A stretch of DNA of 64,000 nucleotides from Hymenobacter jeongseonensis (GCF_015694725.1 NZ_JADQDQ010000002.1:248001-312000), one strand, 5' to 3'; counted from the first letter of the stretch, positions 1-9,506 are shown. Notes: generated from the letters alone by a model not told the origin. Numbers and translations: made by a program.

Positions 1-112
1 CCGTGGCCATCACCTGCTCTTCGGTTTCGGCCGAGCACGGGCCCGCAATGAGAATCGGCTGACCTTTTTTGGCCAACATTCTGGTAAAGAACGTATCAGT
101 AACTGGGGACAT
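1..112 (-). CDS. 3-deoxy-7-phosphoheptulonate synthase, N-terminal fragment (partial)
   Basis: Only the first 37 codons are present; the gene runs off the left edge. The translation starts MSPVTDTF and carries the stretch PILIAGPCSAETEEQV, the conserved N-terminal strand of type I DAHP synthases. That enzyme joins phosphoenolpyruvate and erythrose 4-phosphate in the first step of aromatic amino acid synthesis. In Bacteroidota this form is often fused to a C-terminal chorismate mutase domain, which cannot be checked here. The ATG at 112 is divergent from the proline dehydrogenase gene, so the space between them should hold both promoters. The motif is diagnostic; the fusion is inference. Confidence 0.85.
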   Translation of the reverse strand, partial: MSPVTDTFFTRMLAKKGQPILIAGPCSAETEEQVMAT

Positions 113-256
113 TTTGCTAAGGGACAAATGAGGGCGAATTCCCGGCCCATGCCGAAAAGCTCGGCAAACGTAACTCGTTTCCTCGAAACGTTGTTTACCG
201 GTTACCTTCGCCCGCTTTCTTGGCTACGCCCCATTCCCACCCTCCAGTTGCTCCTT

Positions 257-1456
257 ATGTCGCCCGCCTCCCCTACTCAGGCCCCGCCCATTTCCTTTGA
301 TGATACGCGCGTGGCTTTCGCCTCCAAGTCCGATGCCCAGTTGCGTAAAGTCTACGCCCTGTTTGCGGCTATGAACAACGGCACCTTGGTAAAAACCGGC
401 AGCGGCCTCATGAAAGCAGCCCTCAAGTGGGGCCTGCCCGGCACGAAGTTCCTCATCAAGCATTCCATTTTTGAGCAGTTCTGCGGGGGCGAAACCATTG
501 CCGAATGCCGCCCCGTCACCAATGAGTTGGGCAAATACAACATCGGCACCATCCTCGACTACTCGGTAGAGGGCGAAGGCAGCGACCGCAGCTACGACCA
601 CACCCGCGACGAAATCCTGGCCACCATCGAGGAGGCCCACCGCTCCAAGCACATCCCGTTTTCGGTATTTAAAGTAACGGGCGTGGCCAACGTGGCCATC
701 CTCGAGAAAATCCAGGCCGGCAAGCTCCTCACTGCTGATGAAGAAGCCGCGCACGCCCGCGCCGTCGCCCGCGTCGAGGCGCTGTGCGCCCGCGCCCACC
801 AGCACGGAGTGCGCCTGTTTGTCGATGCCGAGGAAAGCTGGTTTCAGCACACCATCGACCAACTGACTTACAACATGATGGCCAAATACAACCGCGAAAC
901 GGCCATCGTCTGGAACACTTACCAGCTCTACCGTCATGACCGCCTCGATGCCCTCAAAGCCGCGCATGATGCCGCCGCCGAGGCCGGCTATTACATCGGC
1001 GCCAAGCTGGTGCGCGGCGCCTACATGGAAAAAGAAGCCCGCGTAGCCAAGCAGCGCGGCTACGAAAACCCCATCAACCCCACCAAAAACGCCACCGACG
1101 CCCTCTATGACGAGTCGCTGAGCTACTGCATCGACCACATCGACCGCATCAGCATTTGCGCCGGTACTCACAACGAGGCCAGTTCCCTACTGCTCACCCA
1201 ACTCATGCAGCAAGCCGGCATCGCGCCGAACGACCCGCGGGTATGGTTTGCCCAACTCTACGGCATGAGCGACAACCTCACCTACAACCTGGCCAACGCC
1301 GGCTACAACACCGCCAAATACCTGCCCTATGGCCCGGTAGCTGCTGTGATGCCCTACTTGTTGCGTCGGGCCGATGAAAACACGGCCATTGCCGGCCAAA
1401 GCAGCCGCGAATTTCTCCTCATCCAAAAGGAAATCCGCCGCCGCCAGCAGCAGTAA
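257..1456 (+). CDS. Proline dehydrogenase (monofunctional)
   Basis: A flavoenzyme of 399 residues that oxidises proline to pyrroline-5-carboxylate and passes electrons to the quinone pool. The FAD/substrate barrel motif KLVRGAYMEKE lies near residues 250-260. The C-terminal YLLRRADEN near 367-375 matches the family's YLxRRxxEN substrate-binding motif. The length fits a stand-alone enzyme without the aldehyde dehydrogenase half of bifunctional PutA. The frame is open upstream to 128, but the ATG at 257 gives the usual N-terminus and the upstream residues look non-coding. A strong hairpin terminator follows. No P5C dehydrogenase is nearby. Confidence 0.93.
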   Translation: MSPASPTQAPPISFDDTRVAFASKSDAQLRKVYALFAAMNNGTLVKTGSGLMKAALKWGLPGTKFLIKHSIFEQFCGGETIAECRPVTNELGKYNIGTILDYSVEGEGSDRSYDHTRDEILATIEEAHRSKHIPFSVFKVTGVANVAILEKIQAGKLLTADEEAAHARAVARVEALCARAHQHGVRLFVDAEESWFQHTIDQLTYNMMAKYNRETAIVWNTYQLYRHDRLDALKAAHDAAAEAGYYIGAKLVRGAYMEKEARVAKQRGYENPINPTKNATDALYDESLSYCIDHIDRISICAGTHNEASSLLLTQLMQQAGIAPNDPRVWFAQLYGMSDNLTYNLANAGYNTAKYLPYGPVAAVMPYLLRRADENTAIAGQSSREFLLIQKEIRRRQQQ

Positions 1457-1782
1457 CCCAAGCCGGTTTCGAGGGTTGGCTTTTGCCAATCAATCGCCGG
1501 AAAACGGTCATGCCAAGGTTTTGCCTGGTATGACCGTTTTGGTTTTTATCGGGTACTTCTAGAGTTGAATAGTGTTGGTGCAGGGCCGTTCATTCAGCAT
1601 TCCCGGCTCATATGCCGGCTATTCAAGCTCAACTGTTGACTATTTCGGAACGATTCTGGCAGGGACAGCCCCCACATGGCGTTAATTATCCGGCCAGGGC
1701 AGTTCTCAATTGCGGTGCCTTCCCATTTAATTTCGCTAATTTTCAGCCCCTAAACCGGTTTTTGCTCATTTGTTGCCCTGCC
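1457..1782. other. Intergenic stretch of 326 bp
   Basis: It holds the terminator at 1501-1547 and otherwise unassigned sequence. One frame stays open from 1612 into the next gene, but its translation is rich in Cys, Phe and Pro and does not look coding. No RNA gene or repeat is recognised. Confidence 0.5.
1501..1547 (+). terminator. Rho-independent terminator after proline dehydrogenase
   Basis: An inverted repeat pairs 1501-1515 with 1526-1540 (arm starting AAAACGGTCAT), followed by GGTTTTTA. It lies 45 bp after the stop codon. Confidence 0.7.
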
Positions 1783-2151
1783 ATGATTGGTCGCATACGC
1801 ACTTATTTAATCCGTTATTCCCGCCAACAATCCGGAACCGTAAGCTACCTCACGCTGGTGCAGGAAGCTGAACTGGGGTTAAATCTGGAGATTTCGCACG
1901 AAAAATCCCGACTGAACGAGATGCTTGCCGAAATATCCATGACGGAGCACGAAGAAGGACGCCCACCCCTCAGCTGCTTGGTTAAAGTGCAAGGCTCAAA
2001 AGGGCAAGGCGACAATTTTTATAAGCTCTGCGAAAAGATGGGAATGGGCGAATGGCGCACGCTGAAGCAGAACGAAGATTTTTTGAAAGACCTTATTGGC
2101 ACGTGCCGGGAATTCTGGCGCGATGAAACGAATTTTCAAAAATTCTCTTGA
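1783..2151 (+). CDS. Unrecognised 122-residue protein
   Basis: I do not recognise this family. The ATG at 1783 gives a compact soluble protein starting MIGRIRTYLIRYSRQQ. It is rich in charged residues, has no signal peptide or membrane segment, and is predicted mainly helical, with Trp/Cys near the C-terminus (LIGTCREFWRD). Its base composition is more AT-rich than the flanking proline dehydrogenase and protease genes. An open frame extends upstream to 1612, but that segment looks non-coding. It sits alone between two terminated units. A transferred or lineage-specific gene is possible; function is unknown. Confidence 0.6.
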   Translation: MIGRIRTYLIRYSRQQSGTVSYLTLVQEAELGLNLEISHEKSRLNEMLAEISMTEHEEGRPPLSCLVKVQGSKGQGDNFYKLCEKMGMGEWRTLKQNEDFLKDLIGTCREFWRDETNFQKFS

Positions 2152-2324
2152 GCCAGTTAATGGCTGATTTCTAACGCTGGTATCGGTTTTAAGCTCGTGG
2201 GTTGGACACCGAAGTGAATGAATGGAAAATTAGTGGGATGTAACCTCTACTGCGGTGGTCCCGTTAAGGTCCTCAACCAGCCGCTAGGTTGGCTTATCCT
2301 TCCCACATTTCCACTTCTTTCACC

Positions 2325-3194
2325 ATGAATACCAACGATCAAAACAACCCGCAGAACACTGGTACTGGCGCAGGCTCTAACTACGGCACCCGCAACACGG
2401 GCACTGGCCTGGGCAACAGCACCGGTTCAAGCAACGAAGGCACCAGCTACAACGCTGGTACCGGCAGCGACAGCGGTTTTGGCACTTCCACTACTTCCGG
2501 CGCTTCGCTGGGCAATACGCCTACCAACTCGGTTGAAGGCGATGATTTCAGCGCAACTGCAAAGGGCGCTTCTGTTGCCGGCACTCCCGGCGCAGTAGTA
2601 GGACGCGCCATTGATGGCGTGCAAAATACGGCCGACCACGCTGCTCATGCAGTTACCGGTCAGCCTTACGACTCGACTCCCAGCACCAACATGAGCGGTA
2701 TGTTCCGTGACCGTGACAGCGCTGAGCGTGCTTATCAGTCGCTCTCGTCGCGTGGCTACGGCAAAGACGATGTGAACGTGCTGATGTCGGACGAAACCCG
2801 CAAGACTCACTTTGGCGACAACACGCCTAGCACTGAACTTGGCGACAAGGCCATGGAAGGCGCTGGCGTTGGTTCGGCCATCGGTGGCACGGCTGGTGCA
2901 ATCATCGGCGCCATTGCTGCCATTGGTACTTCGGTAGCCTTGCCCGGCTTGGGCCTTGTTATTGCTGGTCCGTTGGCCGCTGCATTGGCTGGTGCTGGTG
3001 CCGGTGGCCTCACGGGTGGCCTAGTAGGTGCCTTGGTAGGCTCGGGCATTCCCGAGGAGCATGCTGCTGAGTACGAAACCGGTATCAAAGAAGGCGGCAT
3101 CGTGATGGGCGTGAAACCCCGCAACGAAGAAGATGCTCGTTACTTCGAAGAGGAGTTCCGTCGCCACAACGGCGACAAGATTTACAAGTACTAA
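2325..3194 (+). CDS. General-stress-like protein with glycine-zipper segment
   Basis: A protein of 289 residues in three parts. Residues 1-75 are a low-complexity Asn/Gly/Thr/Ser-rich region. Residues 126-165 (FRDRDSAERAYQSLSSRGYG) resemble the small ferredoxin-like fold of YflT/GsiB-type general stress proteins. Residues 178-245 are a long Gly/Ala-rich hydrophobic segment typical of glycine-zipper membrane domains. The C-terminus EEHAAEYETGIKEGGIVMGV matches the second half of the stress domain, so the zipper appears inserted in it. The ATG at 2325 was chosen; an upstream in-frame start at 2289 is less natural. Likely stress or envelope role; substrate unknown. Confidence 0.8.
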   Translation: MNTNDQNNPQNTGTGAGSNYGTRNTGTGLGNSTGSSNEGTSYNAGTGSDSGFGTSTTSGASLGNTPTNSVEGDDFSATAKGASVAGTPGAVVGRAIDGVQNTADHAAHAVTGQPYDSTPSTNMSGMFRDRDSAERAYQSLSSRGYGKDDVNVLMSDETRKTHFGDNTPSTELGDKAMEGAGVGSAIGGTAGAIIGAIAAIGTSVALPGLGLVIAGPLAAALAGAGAGGLTGGLVGALVGSGIPEEHAAEYETGIKEGGIVMGVKPRNEEDARYFEEEFRRHNGDKIYKY

Positions 3195-3223
3195 TCTTGC
3201 TCCCAGGCTTCGGCCTGACAATT

Positions 3224-3260
3224 AAAAAAAGCCTTCCCCGCTTGGGGAAGGCTTTTTTTT
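3224..3260 (+). terminator. Terminator after the stress protein
   Basis: A perfect 9-bp GC-rich stem (3231-3239 with 3244-3252, arm GCCTTCCCC), a 4-nt loop, then eight Ts. A seven-A run precedes it, so it could work in both directions. Confidence 0.9.
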
Positions 3261-3391
3261 GCAACTTCTACCCGCCCAACCTAGTCTGTATATCAGGAAA
3301 ACCAGCGATGCGCCTATTCGGGCACTTATTTCACCCGTGTAGGCGTTTTTGACGTAAGTAATGAGCCCCGGCCATTGCTTCGTGCTCTCCG

Positions 3392-3399
3392 TACATTTG
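3392..3399 (+). promoter_or_regulatory. Candidate -7 box (TACATTTG) upstream of the S41 protease
   Basis: TACATTTG matches the Bacteroidota -7 consensus TAnnTTTG and lies 29 bp before the ATG at 3429. A TTG is present further upstream (3375-3377), with spacing somewhat shorter than usual. Confidence 0.5.
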
Positions 3400-3428
3400 A
3401 TTTTCATCCCTGCTTTATATTCTTGCTA

Positions 3429-5594
3429 ATGTCTTTTCCCCGCTTGAAAGTCGGACTGTATGCCTTTTTGGTGGCAGCCGTGTTTGTTCTGGCATCTTAC
3501 CGCCTCATGCGCCGGGCCGACTCGGCGGTACCGAGCAAGGACCAAGTGCTGATTGGAACCATGTTGCAGGGCCTGACCCAAGCGCATTACCAACCCGAGA
3601 AAATTGATGACGCTTTCTCCAAACGCGTTTTCGACCTGTATTTGAAGCACCTTGATTACCGCAAGCAGTTCTTGCTGGCCAGCGATGTGGACCAACTGCG
3701 CCGCTACCAGACCGAAATCGATGACCAAGTAAAACGCGGTTCCAGCGAATTCCTTGACCTCAGCACCAAGCTGATATTGGAGCGCACCAAGGAAATGCAG
3801 GGGTTGTACCGCGAGATTTTGGCCAAGCCTTTTGATTTTACGGTTGAAGAAACGTTTCAAACCGATTTCGAGAAAGCTGCTTTTCCTGCTACCAAGGCGG
3901 CCCAGCGCGAAATGTGGCGCAAGCTGCTGAAGTACGAAACCCTCAGCCGGGTATCGGAAATGATGGAAGCCCAGGAAAAGGCCAAGGAAGCCAAGCCCAG
4001 TACTGCCACTGCCGCCCCCAGCGCCGCCAATCCTGACGCTCCCACGGCTGCAGAACCCGTGCGCACGCCAGCCCAAATGGAAGCCGAGGCGCGCAAGCGC
4101 GTTCTCAAATACTACGATGACCAGTTTGCCGACCTGAGCGAGAACGAGACCACCGAGCGGCTGGCTACGTACGCCAACAGCATCGCCAACACCTACGACC
4201 CCCACACCGAGTACTTTGCGCCCAAAGCCAAGGAAGATTTCGACTACGAAATGACCGGCCGCTTTGAGGGCATCGGTGCTACACTGCGCGAGAAAGACGG
4301 CCTGATTTACGTGGATGAAATCATCCCTGGTTCGGCCTCTTCCCGGCAGGGCGACTTGAAAAAGGGCGACGCCATCATCCGCGTTGCCCAAGGCCGAGCC
4401 GAGCCCGTGAGCATTGAAGGCTGGCGCACGACAAAAGCGGTGACGCTGATTCGCGGCAAGAAAGGCTCGGAAGTGCGCCTCACGGTGAAAAAGCCCGACG
4501 GCAGCACCAAAGTGGTGCCCATCATCCGCGACGTGGTGGTGGTGGATGAGAAGTACGCACAGTCTTCCATCATCACCGACAAAGGCCAGAAGATTGGCTA
4601 CCTGCGCTTGCCCGGATTCTACGCCGACTTCAACGACAACGGCGGCCGCAGCTCGTCGGATGATGTGAAGAAAGAACTGGCCAAGCTCACTGCCGAAGGC
4701 GTGAAGGGCGTGATTATGGACCTGCGCTTCAACGGCGGCGGTTCGCTCACCGATGCGGTATCGATGGCGGGCCTCTTCATGGAAAGTGGCCCCATGGTTC
4801 AGGTGCGCGACGGCCAAGGCCGCACGCAGGTGCTGACCGACAACGACACCGGGGTGCAGTACAGCGGCCCGCTGGTGTTGCTGGTTAACAAATACAGTGC
4901 TTCTGCTTCCGAGATTCTGGCAGCGGCCGTGCAGGATTACCGCCGCGGCATCGTGATGGGCTCGACCAGCACCTACGGCAAAGGCACGGTGCAGCGCATC
5001 TTCGACCTCGACGAAGCTCTGCCCGCTGAGCTGAACAGCGTGAAACCAATTGGCTCGCTCAAGCTCACCACCCAGAAGTTTTACCGTGTGAACGGCGGGT
5101 CGACCCAGTTCAAAGGCGTAGTTTCAGATATTGTTGTTCCGGACTTGTACTCGTACCTCGACCAGGGGGAAAAAGAGATGGACTACCCGCTGAAGTGGGA
5201 TGAAATCCAGCCGGCTCGCTTTCAACCCTGGAGCAACCCTCCGGTCATCGATAAACTCCGCGCCAACAGCAAAGCCCGGGTGGCCAACGACCCCAGCTTT
5301 AAGGTGATGGACGAAATGGTGAAAAGCATGCGCAAGCGCAAGGACGAAACCACGGTTTCGCTGAAGCTTAGCGCCTACCGCGCCGAGCAGAAGCAGGCCA
5401 AAGCCATTTCGGACCGCTATGAGGCGGCCCAGAAAACAGCTACCGCCCTCGCCTTCTCTCCCCTAGCCGCTGATGTGCGGGCCGTGGGCGGCGATACCGT
5501 GAAGGTGAACCGGGCCTCGCGCTATACCAAAGCCCTGAAGAAGGATATCACCATCGGCGAAGCCGTAGCCGTGATTCAGGATGAGATAAAATAA
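3429..5594 (+). CDS. prc: Tail-specific (carboxy-terminal processing) protease, S41 family
   Basis: A periplasmic serine protease of 721 residues that degrades or trims proteins from their C-termini. It begins with an uncleaved signal or anchor segment (about residues 6-22). A long N-terminal domain follows with an Ala/Pro-rich insert near 190-215, then a PDZ domain (about 280-370), the S41 core, and a C-terminal extension as in Prc/Tsp. By alignment to E. coli Prc, the catalytic Ser is the middle Ser of SASASE (about 492) and the Lys lies in YGKGTVQ (about 518). The ATG at 3429 was preferred to the in-frame codon at 3375 because it directly precedes the signal segment. Confidence 0.95.
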   Translation: MSFPRLKVGLYAFLVAAVFVLASYRLMRRADSAVPSKDQVLIGTMLQGLTQAHYQPEKIDDAFSKRVFDLYLKHLDYRKQFLLASDVDQLRRYQTEIDDQVKRGSSEFLDLSTKLILERTKEMQGLYREILAKPFDFTVEETFQTDFEKAAFPATKAAQREMWRKLLKYETLSRVSEMMEAQEKAKEAKPSTATAAPSAANPDAPTAAEPVRTPAQMEAEARKRVLKYYDDQFADLSENETTERLATYANSIANTYDPHTEYFAPKAKEDFDYEMTGRFEGIGATLREKDGLIYVDEIIPGSASSRQGDLKKGDAIIRVAQGRAEPVSIEGWRTTKAVTLIRGKKGSEVRLTVKKPDGSTKVVPIIRDVVVVDEKYAQSSIITDKGQKIGYLRLPGFYADFNDNGGRSSSDDVKKELAKLTAEGVKGVIMDLRFNGGGSLTDAVSMAGLFMESGPMVQVRDGQGRTQVLTDNDTGVQYSGPLVLLVNKYSASASEILAAAVQDYRRGIVMGSTSTYGKGTVQRIFDLDEALPAELNSVKPIGSLKLTTQKFYRVNGGSTQFKGVVSDIVVPDLYSYLDQGEKEMDYPLKWDEIQPARFQPWSNPPVIDKLRANSKARVANDPSFKVMDEMVKSMRKRKDETTVSLKLSAYRAEQKQAKAISDRYEAAQKTATALAFSPLAADVRAVGGDTVKVNRASRYTKALKKDITIGEAVAVIQDEIK

Positions 5595-5655
5595 TTGCCT
5601 GTGCGCTAAGGCCTGGCTTCGGCTAGTCAGCCAGCCCAGACGTATGGTTTATAGA

Positions 5656-5688
5656 AAGCCCCGCTCCATCCAGAGCGGGGCTTTTTTT
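5656..5688 (+). terminator. Terminator after prc
   Basis: An 11-bp stem (5656-5666 with 5673-5683, arm AAGCCCCGCTC) runs directly into a T-run. Confidence 0.9.
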
Positions 5689-5862
5689 GGCATCTTTTTG
5701 GCATGACAATCATATTAGTAAATCACCTCAACCAAACCTCGTACTTTTTTTAACATTTTATTCACCAAAATATTGATTTACAAAGCGTTAATCATAGTCA
5801 AAATCCGTCAAAAAATTTAGCAATCAGGCAACTAAAAAGCAGCGAAATGCTGTTTACCAATC

Positions 5863-6951
5863 ATGAAGACTACAGAGGAAACCCGCATCATCCCGCTCAT
5901 CCCGCAGGTAGAGGCTACCAGCGAGGACCAGCAGCAGAAGCTAGCTGATGAAACCTGGCGCAAGTCTATTCCAGCGCAGGTTTTCCTCAACTACTTCTTT
6001 GCTATCAATTACCACATTCAGGAGAATGACGACGTGCTCGGCGGCCTCCAGAATCTGCCGTTCTTCCGCAGCCACGCTGCGGAGCTAAACGATGCCGACG
6101 TGGCCGCGCTCACTAAGCTGCTGCACACCAGTTGGAGCACGGAGTATGCCCTGCGCGCCACGGCCGAGTTGGGCGACGACAACTTCCTGCGCAACGCCTT
6201 GCACTGGACGTTTCCGCAAGCTTACCACGCCATTTTATCGGGCTTGCAGGCCTTCCTGTATACCACGGGCGTGCGTTCGAGCAATAACCAACTGATTCGC
6301 CGCGAGGTGGGCCGGCTGGTGGTGAAGAATGCGTACCCACGGCCGGTATCGTTTTATGCGGCTGGTGCCTACGGCGACTTCAGCATTCACCGCTTGCCGC
6401 TGGCGGGCTACAAGGCTGGGCTGCACATTGCCAGCAAGGAGATTGACGCCCAGGCCCAGATTGGCCAGTTCCTGCGCACCACGCGCAAGATGAAGGCGCA
6501 GTGGACCCGCGCGCAGGTGCAGGCCAACCCCAACACGGCCATTCGCAGCCAGAAAACGGGCCGCCCGCTGGATAAATGGACGGCGTCGCACTGGCAGCAG
6601 ATTACCTGGCGCCTGGGTTACACCACCATTTTCGACTTGCTGGGCCGCCTGCGCATTTCGCAGACCAGCCGCGAGATTGAGCGCTACGTGGAGGCCGACA
6701 TTGACTTCCGCCTGTTCCATGCCTCGCTGCTAAACATCGTGAGCTACCTCAACGGCGTGCACGAGACCTACGTGGCCAAAGCCCTGGGTCTGGAGCGCTA
6801 CCGCCAGTTGGTGGCCGAGTTGCCGGTGCATTTGCAGGCAGGTTTCGTGCAGGAGCGGTTGCGCACCCGCGTCGAGCCGGTGCTGGCGCCCACGCCGCCC
6901 ACGGCCCCGGCCATTGCTACGGAGGCTCCGCAGTACCGCATGGCCGCTTAA
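5863..6951 (+). CDS. Unrecognised 362-residue soluble protein
   Basis: I do not recognise this family. The protein has no signal peptide or membrane segments and is rich in Trp, His and Arg (for example WTASHWQQITWRLGYT near 240-255), suggesting an all-helical, possibly nucleic-acid- or ligand-binding fold. The C-terminal 25 residues are Pro/Ala-rich and probably disordered. The gene is a single transcription unit between two strong terminators. It is preceded by about 170 bp of unusually AT-rich DNA (5693-5862), in contrast to its own GC-rich body. Its good codon bias and isolation suggest a real, independently regulated gene of unknown role. Confidence 0.7.
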   Translation: MKTTEETRIIPLIPQVEATSEDQQQKLADETWRKSIPAQVFLNYFFAINYHIQENDDVLGGLQNLPFFRSHAAELNDADVAALTKLLHTSWSTEYALRATAELGDDNFLRNALHWTFPQAYHAILSGLQAFLYTTGVRSSNNQLIRREVGRLVVKNAYPRPVSFYAAGAYGDFSIHRLPLAGYKAGLHIASKEIDAQAQIGQFLRTTRKMKAQWTRAQVQANPNTAIRSQKTGRPLDKWTASHWQQITWRLGYTTIFDLLGRLRISQTSREIERYVEADIDFRLFHASLLNIVSYLNGVHETYVAKALGLERYRQLVAELPVHLQAGFVQERLRTRVEPVLAPTPPTAPAIATEAPQYRMAA

Positions 6952-6970
6952 TTATCGAATTTGCGCATGG

Positions 6971-7000
6971 AAAGCCGCTCCGGTTCGGAGCGGCTTTTTT
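6971..7000 (+). terminator. Terminator after the 362-residue protein
   Basis: A perfect 12-bp stem pairs 6971-6982 with 6986-6997 (arm AAAGCCGCTCCG), and the T-run continues to 7000. Confidence 0.9.
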
Positions 7001-7007
7001 CGTGCTG

Positions 7008-7015
7008 TACTTTTG
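7008..7015 (+). promoter_or_regulatory. Candidate -7 box (TACTTTTG) for lysS
   Basis: It matches TAnnTTTG immediately after the preceding terminator. The lysS ATG is about 120 bp downstream, implying a long leader. Confidence 0.5.
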
Positions 7016-7137
7016 TGGCTCACTTTTACTTACCACGTCCCTACCGGCACCGGCCGTTAGCCTGATTTTTCGGTTGAAATCGTCCACGAAATCCGTGGAA
7101 TCCGCAAAATCCGAATGCCTCCGTGGTTCAGACCAAC

Positions 7138-8694
7138 ATGCAGCACCTCAGCGAACAGGAACTACTCCGCCGCCACAAACTCGAAGAACTGGAAAAGCTG
7201 GGCATTGAAGCGTACCCGTCGGAGTTGTTCGACGTGACGTTTTACGCCAAGGAAATTCACGACAATTACCACCCCGAGCTGAACAACTTCCAGGAAGTGA
7301 CCCTGGCCGGCCGGCTGATGTCGTCGCGGGTAATGGGCAAAGCGTCGTTTGCCGAGCTGATGGATACCTCGGGCCGCATTCAGCTGTATGTGAACCGCGA
7401 CGAAATCTGCCCCGGCGAAGATAAGACGTTGTATAACGTGGTGTTTAAGAAGCTGCTCGACTTGGGCGACTTTATTGGGGTGAAGGGCCACGTATTTAAG
7501 ACGCAGGTGGGCGAAACGTCCATCCACGTCACGGAGCTTAAGCTGTTGGCCAAGGCGTTGCGCCCGTTGCCCATCGTGAAGGAGAAAATTGACGAGGCTA
7601 CCGGCGAGAAAGTGACCTACGACGCCTTCACCGACCCCGAGCAGCGCTACCGCCAGCGGTACGTGGACCTGGTGGTAAACCCCAGCGTGCGCGATACCTT
7701 CATCAAGCGCACCCAACTGGTGCAGTCAATGCGGAATTTCCTCAATGACAAAGGCTACCTGGAGGTGGAAACGCCGATTTTGCAGCCCTTGTACGGTGGC
7801 GCGGCGGCACGGCCGTTCAAGACGCACCACAACACGCTCGACATGGAGCTGTACCTGCGCATTGCCAACGAGCTGTACCTGAAGCGCCTGATTGTGGGCG
7901 GTTTTGATGGTGTGTACGAGTTTAGCAAGGACTTCCGCAACGAAGGCATGTCGCGCTTCCACAACCCGGAATTCACCCAGATGGAACTGTACGTGGCCTA
8001 CAAGGACTACGCTTGGATGATGGACCTCGTGGAAGAAATGGTGGAGCGCGTGGCCACCACGCTGCACGGCCAAACGGAAGTGCAGGTGGGCCAGAATGTC
8101 ATCAACTTCCAGCGGCCCTGGCAGCGCTACACCATGTTTGAGGCCATTGAGAAGTACACCGGCAAGGCCATCGGCGAGATGGACGAAGCACAGCTGCGCG
8201 AAACGGCCCACGAACTGCACGTGCACCTGGACCCCAGCATGGGCAAAGCGAAAATCATCGACGAAATTTTCGGGGAGCACGTGGAGCCCAAACTGATTCA
8301 GCCCACGTTCATCACCGATTATCCGGTGGAGATGTCGCCGCTGGCCAAGAAGCACCGCGACCGTCCCGGCATGGTGGAGCGGTTCGAGGCCATTTGCAAC
8401 GGCAAGGAAATCTGCAACGCCTTCTCGGAGCTCAACGACCCCATCGACCAGCGCAAGCGCTTCGAGGACCAGCTGGAGCTGGGCAAGCGCGGCGACACCG
8501 AGGCCATGGTGCTGGACGAGGACTTCCTGCGCGCCCTAGAATACGGCATGCCGCCCACAGCCGGCTTGGGCATCGGCATCGACCGCCTGAGCATGATTAT
8601 GACCAACTCGCACTCCATTCAGGACGTGCTGTTCTTCCCGCAGATGAAGCCGGAGAACGTGCAGCAAGCCAAAACTGAAAAAGAGAATAGCTAA
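7138..8694 (+). CDS. lysS: Lysyl-tRNA synthetase, class II
   Basis: It charges tRNA-Lys with lysine in the cytoplasm. The 518-residue protein has the N-terminal OB-fold anticodon-binding domain (about 55-150) and the class II catalytic core. Motif 2 is visible as [18 protein letters not shown] and motif 3 as [13 protein letters not shown] near the C-terminus; [13 protein letters not shown] is the typical ending. The ATG at 7138 ([22 protein letters not shown]) gives the usual Bacteroidota N-terminus; a GTG five codons upstream (7123) is in frame but less likely. It is a single-gene unit between terminators. Confidence 0.98.
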   Translation: MQHLSEQELLRRHKLEELEKLGIEAYPSELFDVTFYAKEIHDNYHPELNNFQEVTLAGRLMSSRVMGKASFAELMDTSGRIQLYVNRDEICPGEDKTLYNVVFKKLLDLGDFIGVKGHVFKTQVGETSIHVTELKLLAKALRPLPIVKEKIDEATGEKVTYDAFTDPEQRYRQRYVDLVVNPSVRDTFIKRTQLVQSMRNFLNDKGYLEVETPILQPLYGGAAARPFKTHHNTLDMELYLRIANELYLKRLIVGGFDGVYEFSKDFRNEGMSRFHNPEFTQMELYVAYKDYAWMMDLVEEMVERVATTLHGQTEVQVGQNVINFQRPWQRYTMFEAIEKYTGKAIGEMDEAQLRETAHELHVHLDPSMGKAKIIDEIFGEHVEPKLIQPTFITDYPVEMSPLAKKHRDRPGMVERFEAICNGKEICNAFSELNDPIDQRKRFEDQLELGKRGDTEAMVLDEDFLRALEYGMPPTAGLGIGIDRLSMIMTNSHSIQDVLFFPQMKPENVQQAKTEKENS

Positions 8695-8716
8695 AACCGA
8701 TTGGTCGGTAAAATCG

Positions 8717-8755
8717 AAAAGCCCCACACGAAATATCGTGCGGGGCTTTTCTTTT
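8717..8755 (+). terminator. Terminator after lysS
   Basis: A hairpin of 8717-8730 with 8737-8750 (one mismatch in a 14-bp stem, arm AAAAGCCCC) ends in a T-rich tract. Confidence 0.85.
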
Positions 8756-8989
8756 ACAACCGTCTTACCCTTCAAACCGCTGTTGTTGCCAGAAGCTTGC
8801 GATGGACACGTTTGATTTTACTACTGAGTTGTTTAACCAATTTCAATAGAAGCTCCTACGGTCGGCAATTTTACCGGTAATACGTTTCGGCCTTCTTTCA
8901 AGGCAGTTGTGTTGGTTTTTACGGAGACGATACGCGCAGGTTACGCTTAATGTGAAAATGCCAAAATTATGTTTCTCCTGCGTTTGGTG

Positions 8990-9343
8990 CTAGGCGCGGG
9001 GCTGGTGACGCGGCTCGTCGCCAAAACCATCGTAATCGGGGTCGTCGGTGGCGTCATGGGCCGTAGAGACGCTGCCTTCCAACCCCTGGAGCAGGCGGTC
9101 GGCCGCTTGTTTGTCTTCGCTCACGGCTGCTTCGGGATTGGTGTGGCCGGCGGCTTCGCCCTGCACTTTGGCCAGGGTGTCTTTCAGCAGCTTGCTGAGG
9201 TCGCCGCCCCACTTGGAGGCCGATTCCCGCAATTGGGAGCGGGTTTGGTCGCCGGTTTCGGGAGCCAGTAACAGGCCGGCTACGATGCCAGCGGTAGCGC
9301 CGGCCAACAACGAGAGAATGACTTTGCCTTTGTCGTCTTTCAT
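8990..9343 (-). CDS. YtxH-domain stress protein
   Basis: A 117-residue protein whose N-terminus (KVILSLLAGATAGIVAGLLLAP) is the glycine-rich transmembrane helix that defines YtxH-like proteins. An amphipathic helical segment follows (ETGDQTRSQLRESASKWGGDL), then an acidic, probably disordered tail. YtxH is a general-stress protein in Bacillus; its molecular role is not established. The neighbouring leftward gene (9531-9968) is a paralogue with the same head region, so the pair probably arose by tandem duplication. The ATG at 9343 is clear. Confidence 0.85.
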   Translation of the reverse strand: MKDDKGKVILSLLAGATAGIVAGLLLAPETGDQTRSQLRESASKWGGDLSKLLKDTLAKVQGEAAGHTNPEAAVSEDKQAADRLLQGLEGSVSTAHDATDDPDYDGFGDEPRHQPRA

Positions 9344-9471
9344 GATATATAGAAAAATGATTTTGTTTGCAATTAGTTATCTAACGGGAAATCCTGCCAC
9401 TTGTTAGAACTGAATTAAAAAGGAGAACTAACTCCTATCAGGCTTTACAGGTTTTTCCTCGTAAAAACTTA

Positions 9472-9506
9472 ATAAAAAAAGTCCCGCACCTTGCGGCGCG
9501 GGACTT
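9472..9506 (-). terminator. Terminator downstream of the YtxH/CsbD gene
   Basis: GTCCCGC (9481-9487) pairs with GCGGGAC (9498-9504). The plus strand carries an A-run at 9474-9480, which is a T-run for the leftward transcript. Confidence 0.85.

Noticed and set aside
2161-2324. Looked for an RNA gene or riboswitch before the stress protein
   Set aside because: Only a weak hairpin (CCAGCC/GGTTGG) is seen; no tRNA-like or riboswitch core could be identified.
3426-4817. A 463-codon open frame antisense to the tail-specific protease
   Set aside because: Composition is typical of a reverse-strand shadow; the protease on the other strand has all its catalytic motifs.
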